Assembly (NCBI GenBank): GCA_000437855.1
Contig: FR902206.1
Coordinates: 152,612 to 216,611 of the forward strand
Source of the DNA: Clostridium sp. CAG:567
GTDB lineage: Bacteria; Bacillota; Clostridia; TANB77; CAG-508
Length of the DNA stretch: 64,000 nt
Direction of reading: 5' to 3'
Positions 26,179-33,851 of this stretch are shown here, one piece after another; positions within the stretch are counted from its first letter, which is position 1; each line of letters begins with the position of its first letter. Under the pieces are notes generated by a model, which had not been told where the DNA came from, made no database searches, and was given only the letters and a program-made list of their open reading frames with translations. The position numbers were made by a program, and so were the translations under genes.

Positions 26179-27288
26179 ATGAAAAACTATTATTTTACAT
26201 CTGAAAGTGTAACAGAAGGACATCCAGATAAATTATGTGATTTAATATCAGATAGTATTTTGGATGCATGTCTAGAACAAGACAAAAACTCAAGAGTGGC
26301 AATTGAAACTTTTGCTTCTAAGAATTTAATAACAATAGCAGGTCAAATTACCACAAATGCTAAAATTAATGCTGAGAAAATTGCAAGAGAAACAATAAAA
26401 CAAATTGGGTATGACAATGAAAACACAGACATCAATTATAAGACTTGCAAAATAGAAACAAATATCACAACACAAAGTGGTGATATTGCGATGGGAGTTG
26501 ACATTGGAGGGGCAGGAGACCAAGGAATTATGTTTGGATATGCCTGTGATGAAACTGAAAATTATATGCCTTATGCAATTGATATGGCACATAAATTAGC
26601 TAAACAATTAACAAAGGTTAGAAAAGAAAACATAATACCATATTTAAGACCAGATGGCAAAACTCAAGTGACAGTCGAATATGAAAATGACAAACCAAAA
26701 AGAATAGAAACAATTTTAATTTCAAATCAACATTTAGAAAATGTCGATATGCAAGAAATGAAAAAAGACATAATTGAAAAAGTCATAAAACAAGTTGTTC
26801 CAGAAAAATATATTGACGAAAATACAAAAATATATATAAATCCAACAGGAAGATTTGTTATAGGAGGACCTTTAGGAGATACAGGGCTTACAGGAAGAAA
26901 ACTAATAGTAGATACTTATGGAGGTTATAGCAGACATGGTGGTGGAGCATTTTCAGGAAAAGATGCAAGTAAGGTGGACAGAAGTGCAAGCTATATGCTT
27001 AGACATATTGCCAAAAATGTAGTGGCAAATGGATATGCAAAAAAATGTGAAATTCAAATATCTTATGCAATTGGAATGAAACAACCTTTATCTGTATACG
27101 TAGATACATTTGGAACAGCAACTATTCCAGAAGAAAAAATTGTAGAACTAATAAGGGAAAAATTTGACTTAACTCCTAATGGAATTATAAATTATTTAGA
27201 CTTGAAACAGCCAATTTATAGACAAACAACAAATTATGGACATTTTGGAAAAGAAAATTTACCATGGGAAAAAGTAATTAAAATGTAA
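26179..27288 (+). CDS. metK: S-adenosylmethionine synthetase
   Basis: The 369-residue protein has FTSESVTEGHPDKLCDLISD (ATP-binding segment), GGAGDQGIMFGYA and GGGAFSGKDASKVDRSA, the defining motifs of MetK. It makes SAM from ATP and methionine. I use ATG at 26179 because GGAGG lies just upstream; an ATG at 26167 contains that site itself. The protein is about 20 residues shorter than typical MetK but all catalytic blocks are present. It is followed by a possible RNA gene. Confidence 0.97.
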   Translation: MKNYYFTSESVTEGHPDKLCDLISDSILDACLEQDKNSRVAIETFASKNLITIAGQITTNAKINAEKIARETIKQIGYDNENTDINYKTCKIETNITTQSGDIAMGVDIGGAGDQGIMFGYACDETENYMPYAIDMAHKLAKQLTKVRKENIIPYLRPDGKTQVTVEYENDKPKRIETILISNQHLENVDMQEMKKDIIEKVIKQVVPEKYIDENTKIYINPTGRFVIGGPLGDTGLTGRKLIVDTYGGYSRHGGGAFSGKDASKVDRSASYMLRHIAKNVVANGYAKKCEIQISYAIGMKQPLSVYVDTFGTATIPEEKIVELIREKFDLTPNGIINYLDLKQPIYRQTTNYGHFGKENLPWEKVIKM

Positions 27289-27299
27289 AAACATAAAAA

Positions 27300-27576
27300 A
27301 GATTTGATAATACATAATACTTCTTCATTTTGGAGTAGGTTGTAGTGTTGATGACATTGTATGCTCTGGCGGAATCTTGGAGCTAGAGAGATTTTCTCTG
27401 ACTTTGAAAAAGTTGGGGTAATACTTTCTAATAATCCTATGGTACTTACCGCAGAATCTTCACCTATTCAGGTGATGATTCTTGAGGCTAACGAAGAGTT
27501 GGCTATGACGAAAACGGTATTGGACTTGCAAGAGTAATTGAGTATTAAAAATAGCAGGCGCATGCCTGCTATTTTT
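27300..27576 (+). ncRNA. Candidate structured RNA between metK and yebC
   Basis: About 41% G+C (84 of 206 bases counted over 27331-27536) against an A+T-rich background, as for rnpB. Local hairpins: AATCT/AGATT, ACTTT/AAAGT, AGAATC-T-TCACCT pairing with AGGTGA-T-GATTCT (about 27452-27481), and GCTAAC/GTTGGC (27487-27503). AATACT near the 5' end can pair with AGTATT (27541-27546), and a perfect 13-bp terminator closes the unit. A 58-codon ATG frame (27361-27537) exists, but has no ribosome site and unlike codon use (GAG, CTC, CGG), so I favour RNA. I cannot assign it to a known class. Confidence 0.42.
27547..27576. terminator. Strong terminator before yebC
   Basis: AAAAATAGCAGGC (27547-27559) pairs perfectly with GCCTGCTATTTTT (27564-27576), loop GCAT. 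Confidence 0.93.
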
Positions 27577-27684
27577 ACGTTTAATTATATAAAAAACATA
27601 AATAAAATCTTAAAAAAATACTACCAAAACCTAAATGATTGTGGTATAATATTTCACGTAATAATAAAAAAGGAGGAATTAACC

Positions 27685-28410
27685 ATGTCAGGACATAGCA
27701 AATGGCATAATATTGCGGCTAAAAAAGGAAAAGCAGATGCAGCTAGAGGAAAAATATTTACAAAACTAGGTAGAGAATTACTAATTGCAGTAAAAGAGGG
27801 AGGACCTGATCCTGCTGGAAATTCTAAACTAAAGGACGTTATTGCAAAATGTAAAGCAAATAATATGCCAAATGATACAATAAATAATGCAATTAAAAAG
27901 GCTTCAGGAGCTGGAAATAATGAAAACTATGAAGAAATTATATATGAAGGATATGGAGCAAATGGTGTTGCCGTTATTGTAGAAGCAAGTACAGATAACA
28001 AAAATAGAACAGCAGCAGATGTACGTCATGCTTTTGATAAAGCAGGAGGTAATTTAGGAACAACAGGATGTGTATCATATTTATTTAGCAAAAAAGGAGT
28101 AATAGTAATTGATAAGACTACTACAGACCTTTCAGAAGATGATATGATGATGTTAGCATTAGATAGTGGAGCAGAAGATTTTGAAGCAACAGATGAATGT
28201 TATGAAATTACTACAGCACCAGAGGACTTTTCAAAAGTTAGAGAAGCATTAGAAGCACAAGGAATAGAATTCTTAGAAGCAGAAGTTCAAATGGTACCAT
28301 CTACATACATTCAATTAAGTGAAAATGATGCACCAAAAATGCAAAGATTAATTGATATGTTAGAAGACTTAGATGATGTTATGAATGTGTACCACAACTG
28401 GGAAGAATAA
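27685..28410 (+). CDS. yebC: YebC/PmpR (TACO1) family protein
   Basis: The 241-residue protein begins MSGHSKWHNIAAKKGKADAA and has GRELLIAVKEGGPDP, YEGYGANGVAVIVEA and TAADVRHAFDKAGGN, the classic YebC pattern. Family members are described as transcription regulators and, more recently, as translation factors that relieve ribosome stalling at difficult sequences. The ATG at 27685 has AGGAGG 6 nt upstream; a longer frame reading through the upstream terminator is rejected. An extended -10 TGGTATAAT lies at 27642-27650. A terminator follows at 28471-28511. Confidence 0.96.
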   Translation: MSGHSKWHNIAAKKGKADAARGKIFTKLGRELLIAVKEGGPDPAGNSKLKDVIAKCKANNMPNDTINNAIKKASGAGNNENYEEIIYEGYGANGVAVIVEASTDNKNRTAADVRHAFDKAGGNLGTTGCVSYLFSKKGVIVIDKTTTDLSEDDMMMLALDSGAEDFEATDECYEITTAPEDFSKVREALEAQGIEFLEAEVQMVPSTYIQLSENDAPKMQRLIDMLEDLDDVMNVYHNWEE

Positions 28411-28470
28411 TATATAATTCTGAACTGAGAAGTTAATACATGAAATTAAATAAAATAGTTCTAAAATGAG

Positions 28471-28511
28471 AAACATAGCATATATATTTAATATATATGT
28501 TATGTTTTTTT
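28471..28511 (+). terminator. yebC terminator
   Basis: AAACATAGCATATATAT (28471-28487) pairs with ATATATATGTTATGTTT (28491-28507; one G-U pair), followed by a T-run. Confidence 0.85.
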
Positions 28512-28526
28512 GTTGAATTTAAAACT

Positions 28527-28630
28527 TGTGCCATTGGGGACGGAGAATATTGGCACATGGTCAAATTTGGTTGGTGTAATTTAATTTTATTAATTAAAAT
28601 GTGCCAATATTCTCCGTCCCCAATGGCACA
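28527..28630. repeat. Long palindromic repeat element, copy 2
   Basis: The 32-nt arms (28527-28558 and 28599-28630) are perfectly complementary and carry the same GTGCCATTGGGGACGG...AATATTGGCAC core as the element at 2177-2263. Here the loop is 40 nt instead of 11. The right arm ends three bases before the Shine-Dalgarno of spoIIIAA, so the structure lies in the leader of the spoIIIA operon. Confidence 0.9.
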
Positions 28631-28646
28631 TAAAGGAGTACAAGCT

Positions 28647-29540
28647 ATGAATGAGATATTAAATTATTTACCAGAAATGCTAAAACAGAAAATTATAGAT
28701 ACTAATATGAATGGCATAGAAGAAATTAGAATTAGAACTATGAAGCCAGTTGTTTTGAAAAATAGTATAAAAGAGAAAATTATAAACTATAACATGACAC
28801 CTGAAGTCGTATTACAAATTTTACAAAGAATATGTGATAATTCTTTATACGCATACCAAAATCAGATTTGTGAGGGGTTTATAACATTAAAAGGTGGTCA
28901 CCGTATAGGAGTTACAGGTAATGCAGTTATTAAAGATGGCAAAGTGTTTACATTGAATTATATTAGTAGCTTAAATTTTAGAATTGCAAGACAGATTGAT
29001 GACTGCGGAAATAAAGCAATTGTACATATATTAAATGAAAATACAGTATGGAATACACTGATAATTTCTCCACCTGGCTTTGGAAAAACTACACTTTTAA
29101 AAGATATTATAAAAAAAATAAGTAATGGAATTCCCGAATTTAATTTTAAAGGTGTTACATGTGGAGTTGTAGATGAAAGAGGAGAATTATCAGCTACATA
29201 TAAGGGAATATCCCAAAATGACTTAGGAATAAGAACAGATGTAATTGATAACATTCCAAAGGCACTGGGAATGAAAATGTTAATAAGATCAATGAGTCCA
29301 AAAGTTATAATAGCTGATGAAATAGGAAAAAAAGAAGATGTTGATGCTATTGAATATGCAGTAACCTCTGGTGTTAAAGGAATATTTACAGCTCATGGAA
29401 GTGACTTGGAGCAAATTGAACATAACCCAATATTAAATCAATTAATTATTAATGGATATATAGAAAAAGTCCTTGCAATGGACAAACAAAGAAATGTTCA
29501 TTTATTATATGAAAAACAAAGTAAAAGAAAAGTAAGTTAG
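28647..29540 (+). CDS. spoIIIAA: Stage III sporulation protein AA (ATPase)
   Basis: The 297-residue protein has a GHRIGVTG block, Walker A PPGFGKTTLLKD (about residues 142-153), VDERGE, RSMSPKVIIADEIG (Walker B) and TAHG, as in SpoIIIAA, the secretion-ATPase-like subunit of the feeding-tube complex between mother cell and forespore. The ATG at 28647 follows AAAGGAG; a frame 50 codons longer runs through the palindromic repeat and is rejected. It opens the eight-gene spoIIIA operon, normally sigma-E controlled; I see no convincing sigma-E promoter, perhaps because the repeat was inserted in the leader. Confidence 0.96.
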   Translation: MNEILNYLPEMLKQKIIDTNMNGIEEIRIRTMKPVVLKNSIKEKIINYNMTPEVVLQILQRICDNSLYAYQNQICEGFITLKGGHRIGVTGNAVIKDGKVFTLNYISSLNFRIARQIDDCGNKAIVHILNENTVWNTLIISPPGFGKTTLLKDIIKKISNGIPEFNFKGVTCGVVDERGELSATYKGISQNDLGIRTDVIDNIPKALGMKMLIRSMSPKVIIADEIGKKEDVDAIEYAVTSGVKGIFTAHGSDLEQIEHNPILNQLIINGYIEKVLAMDKQRNVHLLYEKQSKRKVS

Positions 29541-29552
29541 GAGAAATGAAAA

Positions 29553-30062
29553 ATGTTAGCATTTAGATTATTTATATTGGCTATGATTATAGTTGTTAGT
29601 AGCATAATTGGAATACTTTTTTCAAAAAGATATGCAAACAGAGAAAAGGAAATTAAAGAAATGAAAAATGCACTAAATATGTTTTCAACTAAAATAAAGT
29701 TTACTTATGAGCCAATACCAAATGTATTTATGGAAATTGCAAATAAAATAGATGGGAATATTGGCACGATTTTTAATGTGGCTGCCAATAATATGAAAGA
29801 GATGTCTGCAGGAGAAGCATGGAGAAAAGCGCTATTAATAAGCAAAAACAATTTAAATAAAGAAGATGTTGCTACTATACAAAACTTGAGCAGATTGTTA
29901 GGACAAACTGATATAGAAGGACAAATTAGTGAAGTTGAGGTCGTAAATAACTTCTTAACTGTTCAACTTGAAAATGCATCTGAAGAAAGAAGAAAAAATG
30001 AAAAAATGTATAGAACTTTAGGGCTAGTTACAGGCTTAACAATTGCGATTATATTAATTTGA
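29553..30062 (+). CDS. spoIIIAB: Stage III sporulation protein AB
   Basis: The 169-residue protein has an N-terminal membrane helix, ISKRYANREKEIKEMKNALN-like cytoplasmic helices, an internal GSL/LGQTDIEGQ segment and a C-terminal membrane helix, as in SpoIIIAB (GspF-like). It lies 12 nt after spoIIIAA with AGGAG upstream. It is a membrane component of the SpoIIIA-SpoIIQ channel. It ends with TGA, showing that TGA is a stop here. Confidence 0.93.
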   Translation: MLAFRLFILAMIIVVSSIIGILFSKRYANREKEIKEMKNALNMFSTKIKFTYEPIPNVFMEIANKIDGNIGTIFNVAANNMKEMSAGEAWRKALLISKNNLNKEDVATIQNLSRLLGQTDIEGQISEVEVVNNFLTVQLENASEERRKNEKMYRTLGLVTGLTIAIILI

Positions 30063-30093
30063 TATAAAAAATAAAGGGAGTTGAGAGAATAAT

Positions 30094-30288
30094 ATGGATA
30101 TTAGCTTATTATTTAAAATAGCAGCAATTGGTATTTTAGTAGCTGTACTTTATCAGGTTCTTGTAAGAGCAGGAAGAGAAGATCAAGCAATGATGACAAC
30201 ATTGGCTGGACTTATAATAGTTCTTACTCTTGTAATAAAAGAAATTAGTACATTATTTTCTAGTGTAAGAACCATGTTTGGACTATAA
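30094..30288 (+). CDS. spoIIIAC: Stage III sporulation protein AC
   Basis: The 64-residue protein has two membrane helices and the conserved LLFKIAAIGILVAVLYQVL and TLAGLIIVLTLVI stretches of SpoIIIAC, a small integral membrane subunit of the channel. AAAGGGAG precedes the ATG. Gene order and size match the operon in other spore formers. Confidence 0.95.
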   Translation: MDISLLFKIAAIGILVAVLYQVLVRAGREDQAMMTTLAGLIIVLTLVIKEISTLFSSVRTMFGL

Positions 30289-30324
30289 CAGTATTACCAG
30301 AAGAAAGGGTTTAAGGTAATATAG

Positions 30325-30711
30325 ATGGACATAATTAAAATTATTGGAATAGGATTAACTTCATTAATTATAATTGTAATTGTAAAACAGTATAGACCTG
30401 AATTTGTATTATATGTTTCTTTAGCAGCAGGTATATTAATTTTAGTAATGATAATGGAAAAAATTAATTCCATAATTAGCTTACTTACAACATTATCAAA
30501 TAAAACAGCAATAAATAACGAATTTCTTGTCCTTTTGATAAAAATTACAGGAATAGCTTTTTTAACAGAGTTTACAGTGAGTATATGCAAAGACACTGGT
30601 GAAACAGCAATTGCAAATAAGGTGGATTTAGGTGGAAAAGTATTAATAATTTCAATGTCAATACCAATAATTGCTAGTTTGCTAGAAACTATAGTAAAAC
30701 TATTACCTTAA
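30325..30711 (+). CDS. spoIIIAD: Stage III sporulation protein AD
   Basis: The 128-residue protein has four hydrophobic segments, with FVLYVSLAAGILILVM, a FLTEFTVSICKDTGETAIANKV block and LGGKVLIISMSIPIIASLLE that are typical of SpoIIIAD. It is an integral membrane part of the channel. The Shine-Dalgarno (AAGG) is weak, suggesting coupling to upstream translation. Confidence 0.95.
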   Translation: MDIIKIIGIGLTSLIIIVIVKQYRPEFVLYVSLAAGILILVMIMEKINSIISLLTTLSNKTAINNEFLVLLIKITGIAFLTEFTVSICKDTGETAIANKVDLGGKVLIISMSIPIIASLLETIVKLLP

Positions 30712-30726
30712 AATAGAGTTAGGCAA

Positions 30727-31879
30727 ATGAAAAAAATATTTATTATAACTATTATATTACTAATTTTTATTCCAAATTTTTGTAATGGTTCTGAAACAGA
30801 CAGTCAAGATGTTTTAAATTCACAACAGGAAGAATTAAATATATCAAAATTTATAAAAAAAGCACAAAAATACACAGAAGATACATTTGAAGATATAAAT
30901 GTAGATAAATTATTTAAGTCAGCAATTACAGGCAAAGTAGATAATAATACAATTATAAAAGGTATAGTACATATAGCAGGAAAAGAATTACTAAATTGTA
31001 TTACAGTACTAGGAAGCATAATTGTAATTATAATAATTCATAGCATAATAAAAAGTATAGGTGATAGCTTAGAAAATAAAAGCGTTGCACAAATTACATA
31101 TTATGTACAATACATTATGATTGTTACATTAATAATGTCGAACTTCTCAGAAATTCTTCAAATGATAAAAGGTAGTATACAAAGTTTAGTAGGTTTTATG
31201 AATAGTTTAGTTCCACTGTTAATTACTTTAATGCTGGCAACTGGAAATTTTGCATCAGCAGGAATACTTGAACCTATTATATTATTCATAATAACATTTA
31301 TAGGAAATTTTATAACAGCAATACTGCTTCCATTTGTGTTGATATCAACAGCTCTTGCAATTGTATCAAAAATTTCTAATAAAATTCAGATAGATAAATT
31401 ATCAAAATTTTTTAATTCGAGTGTTGTATGGATATTAGGAGTTGTACTTACACTGTTTGTTGGAATAATTTCAATAGAGGGAAGCTTAAGTAGTACTGTT
31501 GATCGGAATAACGGCGAAAACGACAAAAGCTGCAGTTTCTAATTTTATACCTGTAGTAGGAAAAATACTTGGAGATGCAGTAGATACAGTAATCGGATGT
31601 AGCAATATTTTAAAAAATGCAGTTGGTATTGTGGGTGTTATTGTAGTTATTACAATATGTGTGGGACCAATAATTAAACTTGCTATACTTATGGGAATGT
31701 ATTACTTGGCAAGCGCAATATGTCAGCCAATAGCAGATGAGAAGATTGTTAAATTATTAGAAGAAATTGGAAATACTTTTAAAATGCTTTTAGCCATAAT
31801 GTGCAGTGTGTCAGTAATGCTAATTGTAGGTACTACTCTGGTACTGAAAATTACAAATAGCGGATTAATGTATAGATAA
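30727..31879 (+). CDS. spoIIIAE: Stage III sporulation protein AE, with a +1 frameshift at a CGG codon
   Basis: The zero frame from ATG 30727 (signal peptide MKKIFIITIILLIFIPNFCNG) gives 259 good codons to GSLSSTVD, then CGG at 31504-31506, and stops at 31540-31542. Skipping one base there continues as GITAKTTKAAVSNFIPVVGK and on to the conserved end TNSGLMYR at 31879, giving 383 residues, the normal SpoIIIAE length. SpoIIIAE is a polytopic membrane protein needed for the channel and sporulation. All other operon members are intact, which argues against simple decay. See the CGG findings; an assembly error remains possible. Confidence 0.9.
31501..31507 (+). other. CGG-associated +1 frameshift site 1 (spoIIIAE)
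   Basis: GAT CGG A: zero-frame codons 259 and 260. Conserved sequence resumes at GGA (31505-31507), so the C at 31504 is the supernumerary base. Confidence 0.85.
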
Positions 31880-31892
31880 GAGGAAGAGTAAT

Positions 31893-32483
31893 ATGAATTG
31901 GATAAGTAATTGGATTCAAGGAATAATAATAGCAGTTATAATAGGAACAATTATTGAAATGCTGTTACCGGAAGGAAATTGCAAAAAATATGTTAAAGTT
32001 GTAATTGGAGTATATATTTTATTTTCTATAGTTTCTCCAGTAATAACAAAGGTTACTGGAAGTGAATTTAGAGTATCAGACATATATGACATAAACTCAT
32101 ATATAGAAGCATCAACTAAAAGTACACAAGATTATGCAGAAATTAATAAAGAAAATCAAATAAAACAAATTTATGAAACAAATTTAAAAAAAGATATGAA
32201 ACAAAAAATAGAAGAAAAGGGATATAAAGTAAAGAGTATATTTTTAGAATTAGCAAATGATGAACAATATACTCTAAAAAAAATAAATATAAGTTTAAGT
32301 CTAAAAGAACAAAATACAGAAGAAAATGATGTGAAAATTGTAAATGAAATTCAAATTTCTGTTGCAGATAACAATGAAAATCAAACAGATGATGTGAAGA
32401 TATCTTATAAAGAACAAGAAAATTTAAAAACATATTTGAGCAGTGTATATAATTTGGATAAAAAAGATATAAATATAAATTAG
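31893..32483 (+). CDS. spoIIIAF: Stage III sporulation protein AF
   Basis: The 196-residue protein has two N-terminal membrane helices (about residues 8-55, with EMLLPEGNCKKYVKVVIGVY, a conserved SpoIIIAF block) and a C-terminal soluble ring-building-like domain. It belongs to the mother-cell side of the channel. AAGAGGAAGAG precedes the ATG, 14 nt after spoIIIAE. Confidence 0.93.
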   Translation: MNWISNWIQGIIIAVIIGTIIEMLLPEGNCKKYVKVVIGVYILFSIVSPVITKVTGSEFRVSDIYDINSYIEASTKSTQDYAEINKENQIKQIYETNLKKDMKQKIEEKGYKVKSIFLELANDEQYTLKKINISLSLKEQNTEENDVKIVNEIQISVADNNENQTDDVKISYKEQENLKTYLSSVYNLDKKDININ

Positions 32484-32495
32484 GAGGAATAGCTG

Positions 32496-33095
32496 ATGTT
32501 TAAGGAAAAAATAAAACAACTAACTTCAAAAACAGATGAAGGAAATAATAAAAAGAAAATTGAAAATCTGGTATTTTTGCTAATTATATTGATAGTTGTA
32601 CTAGTAGCAATAAACTTTATTTGGAATGATAAAAAAGAAAATGTGAAAACAACGGATAATAACAAAAAATTAGCAATACAAGAAGAAACAAAAAAAGATA
32701 GTGATAGTGATTTGAAAGAACAACTAGAGGATATACTGCAAAATATAAATGGAGTTGGAAAAGTAAAAGTTTTAATTACATATTCACAAACAAGTCAAGT
32801 ATTACCTTTATATAATGAAGATACATCAAAAAAAGATACAGAAGAAAAAGATAAGACTGGGGGAACAAGAATAGTAACCGAAACTGATACAAAAAAAGAT
32901 GTTATATTTCAAGAAACTAATGGAAATAAAATGCCAATAACTCAAAGTGTTATTAGTCCAAAAGTAGAAGGAGCGATTGTTACAGCACAAGGAGCTAATA
33001 ATATGGCTGTTAAAACAGATATTATACAAGCGGTAGAAGCGGTTACAGGATTATCATCACATAAAATACAAGTTTTTACTATGAGTGAAAATTAA
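32496..33095 (+). CDS. spoIIIAG: Stage III sporulation protein AG
   Basis: The 199-residue protein has a membrane helix (about residues 25-43), a linker and a C-terminal ring-forming domain with INGVGKVKVLITY and KVEGAIVTAQGA. SpoIIIAG forms a large ring in the intermembrane space between mother cell and forespore. TTAGGAGG precedes the ATG. The middle has an acidic/lysine-rich insert, as is common. Confidence 0.94.
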   Translation: MFKEKIKQLTSKTDEGNNKKKIENLVFLLIILIVVLVAINFIWNDKKENVKTTDNNKKLAIQEETKKDSDSDLKEQLEDILQNINGVGKVKVLITYSQTSQVLPLYNEDTSKKDTEEKDKTGGTRIVTETDTKKDVIFQETNGNKMPITQSVISPKVEGAIVTAQGANNMAVKTDIIQAVEAVTGLSSHKIQVFTMSEN

Positions 33096-33112
33096 GGATA
33101 GGAAGGATCAAA

Positions 33113-33736
33113 GTGGTATATATGAAAATTTTAAAAAGAAATCAAATTATTGTTACAGTTATAGCTTTAATGCTAGTAGCAGCTGGGTACTTAAATTTTG
33201 CAAATCAAAATAGAGAAAATAATTTAATACCAACAAGCAGTGTTGCAGATTCGGAAATGATGGCCGGAATTGGTGATGCTCAATTAGTAAATGCAAACGA
33301 AGTATCACAAAATAATGTGGAAAGCGATACAAACCAGGAGAATATAGTTAATGAAGTAAAAAATACCAATATTAGTGAACAGACTCAAGAAGACAGTTAT
33401 TTTGATGAAACGAGGTTAGAAAGAGAAAAAATGTATTCTCAAATGCTTGAAAATTATCAAAAAATCCTAGAAACAAACAATTTGAGTTCAGATGAAAAAA
33501 AGAATGCACAAGAAGAAATAAAAGAAATAAATAATGAAAAAAATGCAATAATGATAGCCGAGAATTTAGTTAAAACTAAAGGATTTAAGGATATAATTAT
33601 ATTTAAAAATAATGGAAATGTGACAGCAATTATAAAAGCAGACAAACTAGAGGAAAAAGAAATATCACAAATACAAAATATTATAACAAGAGAGTTGAAT
33701 GTGAGCATAAATAAGATTAATATAAGTAAAAAATAG
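33113..33736 (+). CDS. spoIIIAH: Stage III sporulation protein AH
   Basis: The 207-residue protein has a membrane helix (about residues 12-30), a long low-complexity linker and a YscJ/FliF-like domain with AENLVKTKGFKDIIIF. It binds SpoIIQ across the septum. The start is GTG at 33113, 6 nt after GGAAGG; an ATG at 33122 is an alternative. It closes the spoIIIA operon, before a terminator. Confidence 0.93.
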   Translation: MVYMKILKRNQIIVTVIALMLVAAGYLNFANQNRENNLIPTSSVADSEMMAGIGDAQLVNANEVSQNNVESDTNQENIVNEVKNTNISEQTQEDSYFDETRLEREKMYSQMLENYQKILETNNLSSDEKKNAQEEIKEINNEKNAIMIAENLVKTKGFKDIIIFKNNGNVTAIIKADKLEEKEISQIQNIITRELNVSINKINISKK

Positions 33737-33771
33737 TGTATGATTTTAAAACGTCATACACTTATTTTTTT
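33735..33771 (+). terminator. spoIIIA operon terminator
   Basis: AGTGTATGA (33735-33743) pairs with TCATACACT (33754-33762), followed by a T-run at 33765-33771. Confidence 0.9.
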
Positions 33772-33781
33772 GCGTTACTTA

Positions 33782-33809
33782 TTGTAATTTTCAGATTTAT
33801 TGGTATAAT
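33782..33809 (+). promoter_or_regulatory. pfkA promoter
   Basis: TTGTAA (33782-33787), 16-nt spacer, extended -10 TGGTATAAT (TATAAT at 33804-33809). Confidence 0.7.
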
Positions 33810-33851
33810 AGTAACAGTATACGATTGACAAATTTGAAAGGTGGAAAAGAT

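Noticed and set aside
27361..27537. 58-codon reading frame as a gene
   Set aside because: No ribosome site, atypical codons including CGG, preceded by an in-frame stop; several hairpins suggest RNA instead.
27538..27684. 49-codon 5' extension of yebC
   Set aside because: It reads through a perfect terminator; YebC proteins start MSGHSKW, at 27685.
28497..28646. 50-codon 5' extension of spoIIIAA
   Set aside because: It reads through the palindromic repeat and the yebC terminator; the ATG at 28647 has AAAGGAG and the normal SpoIIIAA N-terminus.
31480..31545. prfB-style programmed frameshift (internal Shine-Dalgarno plus slippery codon and stop) as explanation for spoIIIAE
   Set aside because: No stop codon is at the shift point and no ribosome-site-like sequence at the correct distance; the only element common to all three sites is CGG followed by the Gly codon frame.
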